DNA from: Clostridia bacterium
Lineage (GTDB): Bacteria; Bacillota; Clostridia; Christensenellales; UBA1242
Direction of reading: 5' to 3'
NCBI GenBank assembly: GCA_016297915.1
Contig: JAEDFU010000004.1
Span: forward strand, 1 to 64,000
Length of the DNA stretch: 64,000 bases
Below the pieces are notes generated by a model. That model worked only from the letters and a program-made list of their open reading frames with translations, was not told the DNA's origin and did not search any database. The position numbers and the translations under genes were made by a program. Shown here piece after piece: positions 17,058 through 24,838 of this stretch. Each line of letters begins with the position of its first letter. Positions within the stretch are counted from its first letter, which is position 1.

Positions 17058-17642
17058 ATGAGTAGGATGTTATCTGTGTTTACCGAAATAGTACTCCCTA
17101 TTTTGATATTAGCTGTAGGAATAGCACTATCAATTATTTTGTACAAACATTTGCAAAAAAAATTTAGCCACCCTGTAACCCCCTCTTATCAAAAAAACTC
17201 AACACCGCAAGTCAAGCTAAAAGAAAACTATTGTACCGAACAGGAAATGGTTTTTTTGAACGCACTCCACAAGGCACTACCTAGAGACTGTATATCTTTT
17301 CCAAATGTTGGAGTTTCAAAATTAATTGAACCCAAGGGCAATCTTGTTGACTACAAATCTGTAATAGATAAGTATGTGGATGTATGTGTATTTTTGCGAA
17401 AAGGAATGAAACCAATTTTGGTGATAGACTTATTTGAACCAAGTCCAGTAGCTCAGCAACTCAAGAAGTTTGATGACAATGTTTTGGCTGTACTCAATGA
17501 AGTCAAAATTCCAGTAATGCACAAACAAATACAAAACGAATACAACATTGAGGAACTAAAAATAGAAGTTTTGCAAAAAATGAACAATTCAACAGTCGCT
17601 TATTTAAAAGACAAAATATTGGACGAAGTAAACAAAAAATAG
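17058..17642 (+). CDS. DUF2726-like membrane-anchored protein
   Basis: An N-terminal membrane segment (about residues 8-28) is followed by a soluble domain of about 130 residues resembling DUF2726, a family with a restriction-endonuclease-like fold: LNALHKALPRDCISFPNVGV, KYVDVCVFLRKGMKPILVIDL. The usual acidic residue pair is seen as VD...VIDL, but the catalytic Lys position is unclear. CAGGAG precedes the ATG. No gene in the operon gives a clue. The fold is inferred by eye; function unknown. Confidence 0.7.
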   Translation: MSRMLSVFTEIVLPILILAVGIALSIILYKHLQKKFSHPVTPSYQKNSTPQVKLKENYCTEQEMVFLNALHKALPRDCISFPNVGVSKLIEPKGNLVDYKSVIDKYVDVCVFLRKGMKPILVIDLFEPSPVAQQLKKFDDNVLAVLNEVKIPVMHKQIQNEYNIEELKIEVLQKMNNSTVAYLKDKILDEVNKK

Positions 17643-17675
17643 ATTGTAATTGTCAAAAAACTATATACAAATGTC

Positions 17676-17703
17676 AAAAGCACAAGATTTCTTGTGCTTT
17701 TTT
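17676..17703. terminator. Bidirectional terminator between the DUF2726 gene and glmM
   Basis: Eleven-bp stem AAAAGCACAAG/CTTGTGCTTTT with a 4-nt loop, flanked by A and T runs, serving convergent genes. Confidence 0.85.
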
Positions 17704-17704
17704 A

Positions 17705-19024
17705 CTATTTAATATCTAGTATCAATTTTTCTATTTTTTGTATCAAGAGTATATTTTCAAATTCACTAGGACCTTCGACATATATTCTAATCATTGGTTC
17801 AGTGCCACTAGGTCTTACAACTATTCGTGCGTTTGGATTATCAATTTGAAGTCTTTTTAATTGATTTTTAATATTCTCGTTTTTGTCCCAAGATGTGCGA
17901 ACATGCTGAGAAACTGGAATATTTTTGATAGTACTTGGATACTTATATAAATCTTTGAGTAGTCCCGAAATATCTAGATTATTATCAACAATAATTTTGA
18001 GCAAATACAAACAATTGAACAATGCATCACATGTGGTGTTATGTTCATATAAGCAGATATGCCCCGACGGCTCACCTCCGACTATCAATCGTTTTTTGCC
18101 AAGCATACCTATTACATTCTTGTCTCCAACATTACATCTAATTAGATTGATACCCTGCTTTTTGAGTGATTGTTCTAGACCCATATTTGACATGATTGTT
18201 CCAACAACTGTAAGACTATTCAATTTGTTTCGTTGTTTGAAATACATTGCCAAAACATAAAGCAAATCATCTCCGTCTAGAATTGTGCCGTTTTTGAGAA
18301 TTAATCTAAGTCTATCGCCGTCACCATCAAAAGCTATTCCATAGTCGGCTTTGTGTCTCAAAACTTCTGCTTTTAGATTTTCTACATGATTAGCCCCACA
18401 ATTATTATTTATGTTTGCACCATCGTTATCACATGATATTTTGATAACATTTGCTCCAAGTGACTTAAAAACATGTGGAGCAACATTGTAATTTGAGCCA
18501 TTAGCACAATCAACAACAAGAGTAATATTTTCAAGATTACACTTACATTCGCTTTTTAAATAATCAGTATAAACTGTAGGCATAATATTATCAAAAGTAA
18601 TTGTTCCCTTGGTTTTGCTTGGCCTTAATCTGGAATTTATGTAACTATCTATCTCAATTTCATCTGTTTTTCCAAGTTTTGTGCCAATATTAGAAAAAAT
18701 CTTAACGCCATTATACGAATAATCATTGTGTGAAGCTGTTATCATAACCCCTCCACCAACTACTGTTTTTGACACCAAAAAAGAAATCATAGGAGTTGAT
18801 ACAACTCCTACATAAACAACATCAACTCCATAATCACTAAGTCCTGCAGCTATTGCCGAAAAATATGTATCTCCACTGGTTCTTGTGTCTTTGCCAACAA
18901 TAACCAACTTTTTTAGATTGTGATTATCTATATATTTTGCATAAGCCTTGCCTACATTGTATACAAGTTTTGAATTAATACTTTTGTCAACTATTCCTCT
19001 AATTCCATCTGTTCCAAATATCAT
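17705..19024 (-). CDS. glmM: Phosphoglucosamine mutase
   Basis: Converts glucosamine 6-phosphate to glucosamine 1-phosphate for UDP-GlcNAc and peptidoglycan. The N-terminus FGTDGIRG, phosphoserine loop TASHN with Ser98, metal-binding DGDGDR and phosphate-binding RPSGTEPMIRIY are all present; 439 residues is normal. The ATG follows directly on the T run of a hairpin at 19028-19067 whose 3' arm contains the Shine-Dalgarno AGGGG, so translation or read-through from trxB may be controlled there. Confidence 0.96.
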   Translation of the reverse strand: MIFGTDGIRGIVDKSINSKLVYNVGKAYAKYIDNHNLKKLVIVGKDTRTSGDTYFSAIAAGLSDYGVDVVYVGVVSTPMISFLVSKTVVGGGVMITASHNDYSYNGVKIFSNIGTKLGKTDEIEIDSYINSRLRPSKTKGTITFDNIMPTVYTDYLKSECKCNLENITLVVDCANGSNYNVAPHVFKSLGANVIKISCDNDGANINNNCGANHVENLKAEVLRHKADYGIAFDGDGDRLRLILKNGTILDGDDLLYVLAMYFKQRNKLNSLTVVGTIMSNMGLEQSLKKQGINLIRCNVGDKNVIGMLGKKRLIVGGEPSGHICLYEHNTTCDALFNCLYLLKIIVDNNLDISGLLKDLYKYPSTIKNIPVSQHVRTSWDKNENIKNQLKRLQIDNPNARIVVRPSGTEPMIRIYVEGPSEFENILLIQKIEKLILDIK

Positions 19025-19027
19025 AAA

Positions 19028-19067
19028 AAAACAACCCCTAATTATTAATATGATTAGAAGTCGTTTT
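19028..19067 (-). promoter_or_regulatory. Terminator-like hairpin covering the glmM ribosome-binding site
   Basis: On the minus-strand RNA, 19053-19067 and 19028-19042 form 15 pairs (three G-U) with a 10-nt loop, then a U run that ends at the glmM ATG. The 3' arm carries AGGGG, the only Shine-Dalgarno for glmM. In the trxB-to-glmM direction it should both terminate transcription and hide the ribosome-binding site. Confidence 0.7.
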
Positions 19068-19070
19068 AAG

Positions 19071-19946
19071 TTAAAACTTTGGATGTAAATTATTTAAAAA
19101 TTTGATAGCTTCACTACTTGCAATCGCACCATCACTACAAGCAGTAATAATTTGTCTAAGTGATTTTTTCCTAATATCGCCAGCTACAAAAACATTGTTT
19201 ATATTTGTGTGCATTACCTCATCTGTCAACAAAAATGTCCCGTCATTTGCTAATTTTTCTTTGTACAAATCAATATTTGTTTCTTTGCCTAAATCCACAA
19301 AAATTCCATCACATTGAATTTGTTTTTCGCTAATTCCAACTATGCATTTAACTCCACTGAGTCGCATGTCACCACCAGTTATCTCAATAGGTTTTACATT
19401 ACTATAATGCTCATAATCAGGATTATCAAAACCATTAGACAAATCTAGCACGATTAAATCATTTGTTATGCTAGACAAATATTTAATAGAATTAAGAGCT
19501 GAGTTGTTTTTTGTAAAGACAACAAGCTTTTTATTCTTATACAGACTGCCATCGCATACAGCACAATAGCTCAGTCCATGCAATTTATATTTATCCTCGT
19601 TTGCAATATTTAGTCGTTTTGGTGATGTTCCTGATGCAATAATTAGAGTTTTGTATTCAATACGATTAGTGTCAGTAATTAATGTGTTTTTGTCAAAATC
19701 TATCGCTTTTATATCATCAAACTCAAAGTTTACGCCGAATTTGACGCATTGCTCATACATTTTTTGTACCAAATCAAAGCCGTCAATTTTATCAAATCCG
19801 GGATAGTTTTCGATATCTTTGAGACTTGCGGTTGTTCCACCCAAATAATTTTGTTCAATAATCAAAACCGATTTATTTGATCTTGCCGAATAAATACCTG
19901 CGGTCAGTCCTGCTACGCCACTGCCAATTATAACTATATCAAACAT
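19071..19946 (-). CDS. Thioredoxin-reductase-like flavoprotein without a clear NADPH site
   Basis: FAD protein of the low-molecular-weight thioredoxin reductase family. It has the N-terminal GSGVAGLTAGIYSAR, the redox-active CAVCDG (Cys128 and Cys131) and the C-terminal FAD motif NVFVAGDIRKKSLRQIITACSDGA. At 291 residues it is shorter than typical TrxB (about 310-320). Where NADPH-dependent TrxB has GGGxSAxEEA and HRRxxFRA, this protein has TKNNSALNSIKYL and LDLSNGFDN, so the electron donor is probably not NADPH. Ferredoxin-dependent flavin thioredoxin reductases of clostridia share this loss. AGGAGG lies seven bases before the start. Confidence 0.85.
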   Translation of the reverse strand: MFDIVIIGSGVAGLTAGIYSARSNKSVLIIEQNYLGGTTASLKDIENYPGFDKIDGFDLVQKMYEQCVKFGVNFEFDDIKAIDFDKNTLITDTNRIEYKTLIIASGTSPKRLNIANEDKYKLHGLSYCAVCDGSLYKNKKLVVFTKNNSALNSIKYLSSITNDLIVLDLSNGFDNPDYEHYSNVKPIEITGGDMRLSGVKCIVGISEKQIQCDGIFVDLGKETNIDLYKEKLANDGTFLLTDEVMHTNINNVFVAGDIRKKSLRQIITACSDGAIASSEAIKFLNNLHPKF

Positions 19947-19960
19947 ACTTAATCCTCCTA

Positions 19961-19978
19961 TTGCATAGTATTATGCAA
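19961..19978. promoter_or_regulatory. Palindrome in the trxB leader
   Basis: Perfect 7-bp arms TTGCATA/TATGCAA separated by GTAT, just upstream of the AGGAGG of the trxB-like gene. Could be a regulator site or a small leader hairpin. No clear -35/-10 pair was found nearby. Confidence 0.45.
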
Positions 19979-20147
19979 CTACCAAATTAGTCGCTACAAA
20001 TACAAATTTTTTGTCAATTTATTATCGCCTACAACATGTTTATTATTTGTTTCAAAATTCATATAACAAAGTATACTTGAGAATGTAAAAATGTGAAAGT
20101 TTAACTTATAATATTTTGTACATTATATCAAAATTTTTTCAAAAAGT

Positions 20148-20180
20148 AAAAAAAGTTGGCAACTTAATCCAACTTTTTTT
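20148..20180 (-). terminator. Terminator of the ribosomal superoperon
   Basis: Stem AAAAAAAGTTGG/CCAACTTTTTTT with a 9-nt loop, right after the rplQ stop on the minus strand. Confidence 0.85.
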
Positions 20181-20191
20181 AAAACAAATAA

Positions 20192-20695
20192 TTAAACTAA
20201 TTCAATGATTGCCATTTCAGCGTTGTCACCGTTTCTTGTACCAAGTTTAACAATTCTTGTATATCCACCGCCAGTACCAAGAGTTTCTTTTCTCTTAGCA
20301 TATTTAGGAGCATAAACATTAAATATTTTCTCGATAAGAGGGTGCTTAATATCTGCTGTACGCTTAACAAAATCTGCTTTGGATTCTTTTTCGGCTCTAA
20401 CTTCTTGAATGTCATACAATTTGCTCATCATATCGCGTCTAGCAGCCAATTTCTTTGTACCATCGTTGATAACTTCTCTTTGAGTTTTTACGCCTTTAGC
20501 ATCAACAGTAGTTTTAGTTGTTTTTACAACATCCTCATATGTATTGATAGCTTTAGTAATAATTTTTTCAGCATAAATTCTTACTTCTTTTGCTTTTTCA
20601 AGAGTAGTTTCAATTTTTCCATACCAAAGAAGATTTGTAGCAAGACTACGCATAACAGCCATTCTTTCGTCTGTAGGTCTATTTAATTTTCTCAT
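20192..20695 (-). CDS. rplQ: 50S ribosomal protein L17
   Basis: Binds 23S rRNA near the exit tunnel. The N-terminal half RSLATNLLWYGKIETTLEKAKEVR and the C-terminal GGYTRIVKLGTRNGDNAEMAIIELV are typical. At 167 residues it is about 45 longer than most L17; the extra, charged segment lies between about residues 55 and 105 (KTTKTTVDAKGVKTQREV onward). Last gene of the superoperon, 20 bp after rpoA. Confidence 0.95.
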   Translation of the reverse strand: MRKLNRPTDERMAVMRSLATNLLWYGKIETTLEKAKEVRIYAEKIITKAINTYEDVVKTTKTTVDAKGVKTQREVINDGTKKLAARRDMMSKLYDIQEVRAEKESKADFVKRTADIKHPLIEKIFNVYAPKYAKRKETLGTGGGYTRIVKLGTRNGDNAEMAIIELV

Positions 20696-20715
20696 TATAC
20701 AAATTCTCCCTTAAA

Positions 20716-21669
20716 TTATTCTTCGTCATTTCTTAGTGACAAACCAAAACTTTGAAGTTTTGCAGCAACTTCTTCCAAAGAGCGTTTACCCAAGTTTTTA
20801 ACCTTAGCCAAGTCACTTTCGGACTTTTTGGTAAGATCAGCAACTGTATTGATTCCAGCTCTCTTGAGGCAGTTATAACTTCTTACAGACAAGTCAATAT
20901 CTTCGATTGTCATTTCTAGTACTTTGGTTTGTTTATCTTCTTCACGACTAACAAGAATATCCATTTGTGACATACTTTCAACCAAGTCAACAAATAGCCC
21001 AATATGGTCTTGAACAAGTTTGCCAGATAGAGAAATTACTTCTCTAGCAGACAAAGTCCCATTTGTCTCAACTTCGATTGTAAGTTTGTCATAATCAATA
21101 CTTTGACCAACACGAGTGTTTCCAACAAAGTAGTTTACTTTTTTGACAGGAGTAAAGATAGAGTCAACGGCAATATAACCAATTGGCATATCTTCTCTCT
21201 TATTAGCATCAGCAGGAACATATCCTCTGCCACGACCAATATAAACTTCTAGTTCGAACTTAGCAGTATCGTCAAGAGTACAAATATGAAGATCAGGATT
21301 TAGAATTTCAACCAAATCGTTTGGTTCAAAATCTGCAGCAGTAACTTCGCCAGCACCATATTTATTAATTCTTAAAATAGTTGTGAAATCTTTGGCAGTA
21401 TCAAAACTTTTTACAGCCAAATTTTTGATATTAAGGACAATGTCAACAACATCCTCAGTAACACCTTTAATTGTAGAAAACTCGTGTTGAACACCATCAA
21501 TCTTTATTCCAATTGGAGCAGCACCTGGAAGAGCAGACAAAAGCACTCTTCTAAGACAGTTTCCAAGTGTAATACCAAAACCCCTATCCAATGGTTCTAC
21601 AACAAATCTTGCAAAACAGCCATTGTCAGTTTCTTCACAAGTAATTCTTGGTTTTTCAATTTCCATCAT
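20716..21669 (-). CDS. rpoA: DNA-directed RNA polymerase subunit alpha
   Basis: Scaffold for polymerase assembly; the C-terminal domain contacts UP elements and activators. The N-terminal domain shows RFVVEPLDRGFGITLGNCLRR in two stretches, and the C-terminal helix-hairpin-helix domain has LDLSVRSYNCLKRAGI-like sequence and VKNLGKRSLEEV. About 317 residues. The start is placed at the ATG eight bases after GAGGA; the longer GTG start would overlap that Shine-Dalgarno. Lies between rpsD and rplQ as in other Firmicutes. Confidence 0.96.
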   Translation of the reverse strand: MMEIEKPRITCEETDNGCFARFVVEPLDRGFGITLGNCLRRVLLSALPGAAPIGIKIDGVQHEFSTIKGVTEDVVDIVLNIKNLAVKSFDTAKDFTTILRINKYGAGEVTAADFEPNDLVEILNPDLHICTLDDTAKFELEVYIGRGRGYVPADANKREDMPIGYIAVDSIFTPVKKVNYFVGNTRVGQSIDYDKLTIEVETNGTLSAREVISLSGKLVQDHIGLFVDLVESMSQMDILVSREEDKQTKVLEMTIEDIDLSVRSYNCLKRAGINTVADLTKKSESDLAKVKNLGKRSLEEVAAKLQSFGLSLRNDEE

Positions 21670-21697
21670 GTGATTTTTCCTCACTTATTTTTATTTA

Positions 21698-22321
21698 TTA
21701 TTTAGAGTACAACTCTACAATCAAATGTTCACGGATGTTAAGATCAATATCGTCTCTTTGTGGCATTGCGTTAATTTTTCCAGTAAGTTTTTCTGTGTTA
21801 AACTCCAACCATTTAGGCATAACAACTTTAACATCTTTCAATTCTTTAAACATAGGAAGTTCCTTTTTGTTCTCTTTGACAGCGATAACATCGTCAACTT
21901 TAACAAGGTAACTAGGGATGTTTACAGTCTTGCCATTAACAGTGATATGTCCGTGGTTAACAATTTGTCTACTCTCTTTTCTTGAAGCACCGATACCCAT
22001 TCTGTATACAACATTATCAAGTCTTCTTTCCAAAAGTGATAGCATATTTTCGCCGACAATACCAGTTCTTTGGTTATTAGCCATATCATAATATGCTCTA
22101 AATTGTTTTTCAAGCAAGCCATATGCTTTTTTAACTTTTTGTTTTTCTCTCAATTGTAGACTATATTCAGTAGCCTTCTTCCTTGCAGCGCCATGTACAC
22201 CTGGTACATTAGGTCTTCTTTCCATAGCACATTTTTTAGAAGTACATCTTTCGCCCTTAAGGAATAGTTTGCATCCCTCACGACGACAAATTCTACAATC
22301 TGCACCTGTATATTTTGCCAT
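21698..22321 (-). CDS. rpsD: 30S ribosomal protein S4 (zinc type)
   Basis: Primary 16S rRNA binder that nucleates 30S assembly. The N-terminus holds four cysteines in CRICRREGCKLFLKGERC and SKKC, the zinc-containing form. The S4 RNA-binding domain is visible as LERRLDNVVYRMG and IVNHGHITVNGKTVNIPSY. 207 residues. In many bacteria S4 represses its own operon; no S4-binding leader was recognised here. Confidence 0.97.
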   Translation of the reverse strand: MAKYTGADCRICRREGCKLFLKGERCTSKKCAMERRPNVPGVHGAARKKATEYSLQLREKQKVKKAYGLLEKQFRAYYDMANNQRTGIVGENMLSLLERRLDNVVYRMGIGASRKESRQIVNHGHITVNGKTVNIPSYLVKVDDVIAVKENKKELPMFKELKDVKVVMPKWLEFNTEKLTGKINAMPQRDDIDLNIREHLIVELYSK

Positions 22322-22340
22322 TTAATATATTCTCCTTTAA

Positions 22341-22736
22341 TTATATTCTTCTGCGTTTTGGTGGACGACAACCATTGTGTGGAATTGGTGATACATCCTT
22401 AATCATAGTGATATCAATGCCAACTGTTTGAAGTGCTCTGATAGCAGTCTCTCTACCATTGCCTGGTCCTTTAACATAAACTTCAACAGACTTGATACCT
22501 TGTTCTTTAGCACTTTTAGCAGCGATTTCAGCAGCTTGTTGAGCAGCATAAGGAGTGCTTTTTCTAGCGCCACTAAGACCCAAACTACCAGCACTACTCC
22601 AAGAAACAGCATTTCCAGCGTTGTCTGTAATTGTGATAATAGTGTTGTTAAAAGAAGCGTGAATATATGCAGCACCTTTATCTAAATTCTTAGTTACTTT
22701 TTTCTTTTTTGTAACTTTACTTTTTGTAACAGCCAT
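22341..22736 (-). CDS. rpsK: 30S ribosomal protein S11
   Basis: Platform protein beside the mRNA exit site. GAAYIHASFNNTIITITD, GARKSTPYAAQQAA and the C-terminal DVSPIPHNGCRPPKRRRI are typical. 131 residues, with a Lys-rich N-terminal tail. Twenty bases separate it from rpsD downstream. Confidence 0.97.
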   Translation of the reverse strand: MAVTKSKVTKKKKVTKNLDKGAAYIHASFNNTIITITDNAGNAVSWSSAGSLGLSGARKSTPYAAQQAAEIAAKSAKEQGIKSVEVYVKGPGNGRETAIRALQTVGIDITMIKDVSPIPHNGCRPPKRRRI

Positions 22737-22757
22737 TTATTTTCTCCTTAAAAATTT

Positions 22758-23138
22758 TTACTTAGCTTTCTCTTTTTTGGACTTAGAAACAGTTTTCTTA
22801 GGACCTTTTCTAGTTCTTGCATTTTGTTTTGTGTTTTGACCACGAACTGGCAAACCTTTTCTGTGGCGAATTCCACGATAGCAACCAATCTCTTGTAGTC
22901 TTTTGATGTTTAATGAAACTTCTCTTTGAAGGTCACCTTCAACAACGCAGTTCTTTTCGATATACGCTCTGATTTTACCTACTTCTTCTTCGGTCAAATC
23001 CTTAACACGAGTATCTGGATTAACTTTTGTTTCCTTCAAAATTTCATTAGCAGTTTGTCTACCAATGCCGTAGATATAAGTCAAACCTATCTCTACTCTC
23101 TTGTCATTTGGTAAATCAATTCCAGCAATACGAGCCAT
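22758..23138 (-). CDS. rpsM: 30S ribosomal protein S13
   Basis: Head protein that contacts P-site tRNA and the 50S subunit. ARIAGIDLPNDKRVEIGLTY, the helix-hairpin-helix YGIGRQTANEIL and the basic C-terminal tail with HRKGLPVRGQNTKQNARTRK are present. 126 residues. It is separated from rpmJ by an unusual 312-bp hairpin-rich stretch, where these genes are normally a few tens of bases apart. Confidence 0.97.
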   Translation of the reverse strand: MARIAGIDLPNDKRVEIGLTYIYGIGRQTANEILKETKVNPDTRVKDLTEEEVGKIRAYIEKNCVVEGDLQREVSLNIKRLQEIGCYRGIRHRKGLPVRGQNTKQNARTRKGPKKTVSKSKKEKAK

Positions 23139-23450
23139 TTTTTTCCTCCATAAATTTATTTAATTTATTTGTTTAGATAATACTTGTAAAGTTGCTAAAT
23201 TTATTAGCATAAGTAATGCTCAAACTTTGAGCATTACGGTCTCAAAAGAGATTTTGAGACGGTTATGTAAATAACATAACTTTAAGCCAAATCAAGTTGT
23301 CTGATTTGGTCTCCCGAAAAGGCATGGGCCTTATCGAAATATATATAAACGCAAAGTAAGAATTTGCCGCGACTTACTTGCAATTATTTTCAAAGTCATT
23401 ACTCAAAATCATGAGTGTAAAATAGATTACATTAGACTTTTTAGACAGTA
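23139..23450. repeat. Hairpin array inserted between rpmJ and rpsM
   Basis: No gene. At least eight consecutive hairpins fill 23193-23416: TGCTAA/TTAGCA (23193-23209), GTAATGCTCAA/TTGAGCATTAC (23213-23237), GTCTCAAAA/TTTTGAGAC (23239-23260), GTTATGT/ACATAAC (23262-23280), CCAAATCA/TGATTTGG (23287-23309), CGAAAAGGC/GCCTTATCG with one mismatch (23315-23336), GCAAAGTAAG/CTTACTTGC with a bulge (23351-23381), ACTCA/TGAGT (23401-23416). The first hairpin and its flank AGCATAAGT resemble the last hairpin of the 1-158 repeat (GGCATAAGT), with a C-G pair replaced by T-A. It lies within the superoperon and is probably transcribed as part of the mRNA. Confidence 0.75.
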
Positions 23451-23567
23451 TTAACCTTGTCTTTGTTTGTGTTTAGGATATTTTGAACAAATAACCATAA
23501 CTGTGCCATTTCTTTTGATAATTTTGCAACTGTCACACATTTTCTTTACTGATGGTCTTACTTTCAT
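23451..23567 (-). CDS. rpmJ: 50S ribosomal protein L36
   Basis: Smallest 50S protein, 38 residues, MKVRPSVKKMCDSCKIIKRN at the N-terminus and PKHKQRQG at the end. Zinc ligands are Cys11, Cys14, Cys27 and His33; one more residue than usual lies between the last two. Lies between infA and rpsM as in other Firmicutes. Confidence 0.95.
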   Translation of the reverse strand: MKVRPSVKKMCDSCKIIKRNGTVMVICSKYPKHKQRQG

Positions 23568-23579
23568 AACTTTACTCTC

Positions 23580-23807
23580 CTAATTTTTGTTTTTTAGTCG
23601 CCAAATTATGCGACCTTTTGTTAAGTCGTAGAGTGACATTTCAACTTTTACTTGGTCACCCACTAAAATTCTAATGTTGTTTAAATGAAGTTTTCCGGAT
23701 AAATAAGCGGTAATTATATAACCATTAGAAAGCTGAACTTTGAAGTTAGCATTTCTCAAAACTTCGACTACAACACCTTCTGTTTCTACAACATCTGTTT
23801 TTGACAC
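23580..23807 (-). CDS. infA: Translation initiation factor IF-1
   Basis: Binds the A site during initiation. S1-like OB fold: SKTDVVETEGVVVEVLRNAN, IRILVGDQVKVEMSPYDL-like (here EMSLYDLTKGRIIWR). The GTG start gives 75 residues beginning SKTDV, matching the family; the upstream in-frame ATG would add eight residues and contain the Shine-Dalgarno GGAGG. The GTG lies ten bases after GGAGG. Confidence 0.93.
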   Translation of the reverse strand: MSKTDVVETEGVVVEVLRNANFKVQLSNGYIITAYLSGKLHLNNIRILVGDQVKVEMSLYDLTKGRIIWRLKNKN

Positions 23808-23821
23808 AAACAACAAGCCTC

Positions 23822-24082
23822 CTATTTGCAATCACTAGATTTAATGTAATCTTTCAAATATTTTATGACATCACAATTTTTTATCAAATTTAGATTTAGT
23901 CCACTATTTGATTTTAACAATTGCAAATGTCTAAAATTCTTTTTCTTAGGACATTCCAAAGGTCTTGATTTGCCATTTACGAGATACGCAAAATTATTGT
24001 CTATCTTAAATATTACAAATATCTCGTTTTTTTCTCTTCCTGCTGTTGCTTTTACAACAGCTCCACTACAAAATTCTGCCAT
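23822..24082 (-). CDS. KOW-domain RNA-binding protein (L14e-like)
   Basis: 86 residues with a KOW-type start: GAVVKATAGREKNEIFVIFK followed by NNFAYLVNGKSRPLECPKKKN. Such L14e/L27e-like proteins sit between map and infA in many clostridia and are thought to bind RNA or ribosomes. The position here is exactly that. The C-terminal 30 residues are less conserved. No experimental function is known to me. Confidence 0.85.
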   Translation of the reverse strand: MAEFCSGAVVKATAGREKNEIFVIFKIDNNFAYLVNGKSRPLECPKKKNFRHLQLLKSNSGLNLNLIKNCDVIKYLKDYIKSSDCK

Positions 24083-24091
24083 AAATTCCTC

Positions 24092-24838
24092 TTATAATGT
24101 CAAAATTTCAACACCATTTTCGGTTAATAAAACTGTATTTTCGTAGTGAGCAGATGGCAATCCATCCTTGGTTTTGCAAGTCCAACCGTCTGACATAAAT
24201 ACAACATTTTTGTCACCCATATTAACCATTGGCTCTATGGCAATAACAGCACCTGCATTTAGTCTAGGACCACTACCAGCTTTTCCATAATTTGGAACCA
24301 TTGGATCTTCGTGAAGATGACTTCCTACGCCATGTCCAACAAGTTCCCTAACTATTGAATAGCCATTTTTTTCTACAAAAGTCTGTATTCTATGAGATAT
24401 ATCACCTACGAATGCACCACTTTTCAAATCTTTTATACCTTCAAAGAAGCTTTGTTCTGTAACTTTAATTAATCTTTTAACTTTTGCATCAATTTTTCCT
24501 ACAGGAAAAGTTCTCGCAGCGTCGCCGTGATAACCTTTGTACTTAGCGCCACAGTCAATGCTTATGATGTCTCCTTCCTTAAGGATAATATTGTTACTTG
24601 GGATACCATGAACAATTGTATCGTTTACCGATGCACAAATGCTACCTGGAAATCCGCAATAGTTCTTAAAGGAAGGCGTTGCACCTTGAGACTTGATGTA
24701 ATCAAAAGCAATTTTGTCAAGCTCCTTGGTACTAATGCCAACCCTTATACTATCTTCCACAACTTTAAGTGTATCTCTAGTAATTCTTCCTGCTTCTCGC
24801 ATAAGGTCGATTTCTTCTTGAGATTTAATCTTAATCAT
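24092..24838 (-). CDS. map: Methionine aminopeptidase, type I
   Basis: Removes the initiator methionine from nascent proteins. The metal ligands are visible in VNDTIVHGIP, ISIDCGAKYKGYHGDAART, GHGVGSHLHEDPMVPNY and IAIEPMVN. 248 residues, normal. The first bases overlap the end of adk by 8 bp and no strong Shine-Dalgarno is seen, so it is probably translated by coupling. Confidence 0.96.
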   Translation of the reverse strand: MIKIKSQEEIDLMREAGRITRDTLKVVEDSIRVGISTKELDKIAFDYIKSQGATPSFKNYCGFPGSICASVNDTIVHGIPSNNIILKEGDIISIDCGAKYKGYHGDAARTFPVGKIDAKVKRLIKVTEQSFFEGIKDLKSGAFVGDISHRIQTFVEKNGYSIVRELVGHGVGSHLHEDPMVPNYGKAGSGPRLNAGAVIAIEPMVNMGDKNVVFMSDGWTCKTKDGLPSAHYENTVLLTENGVEILTL

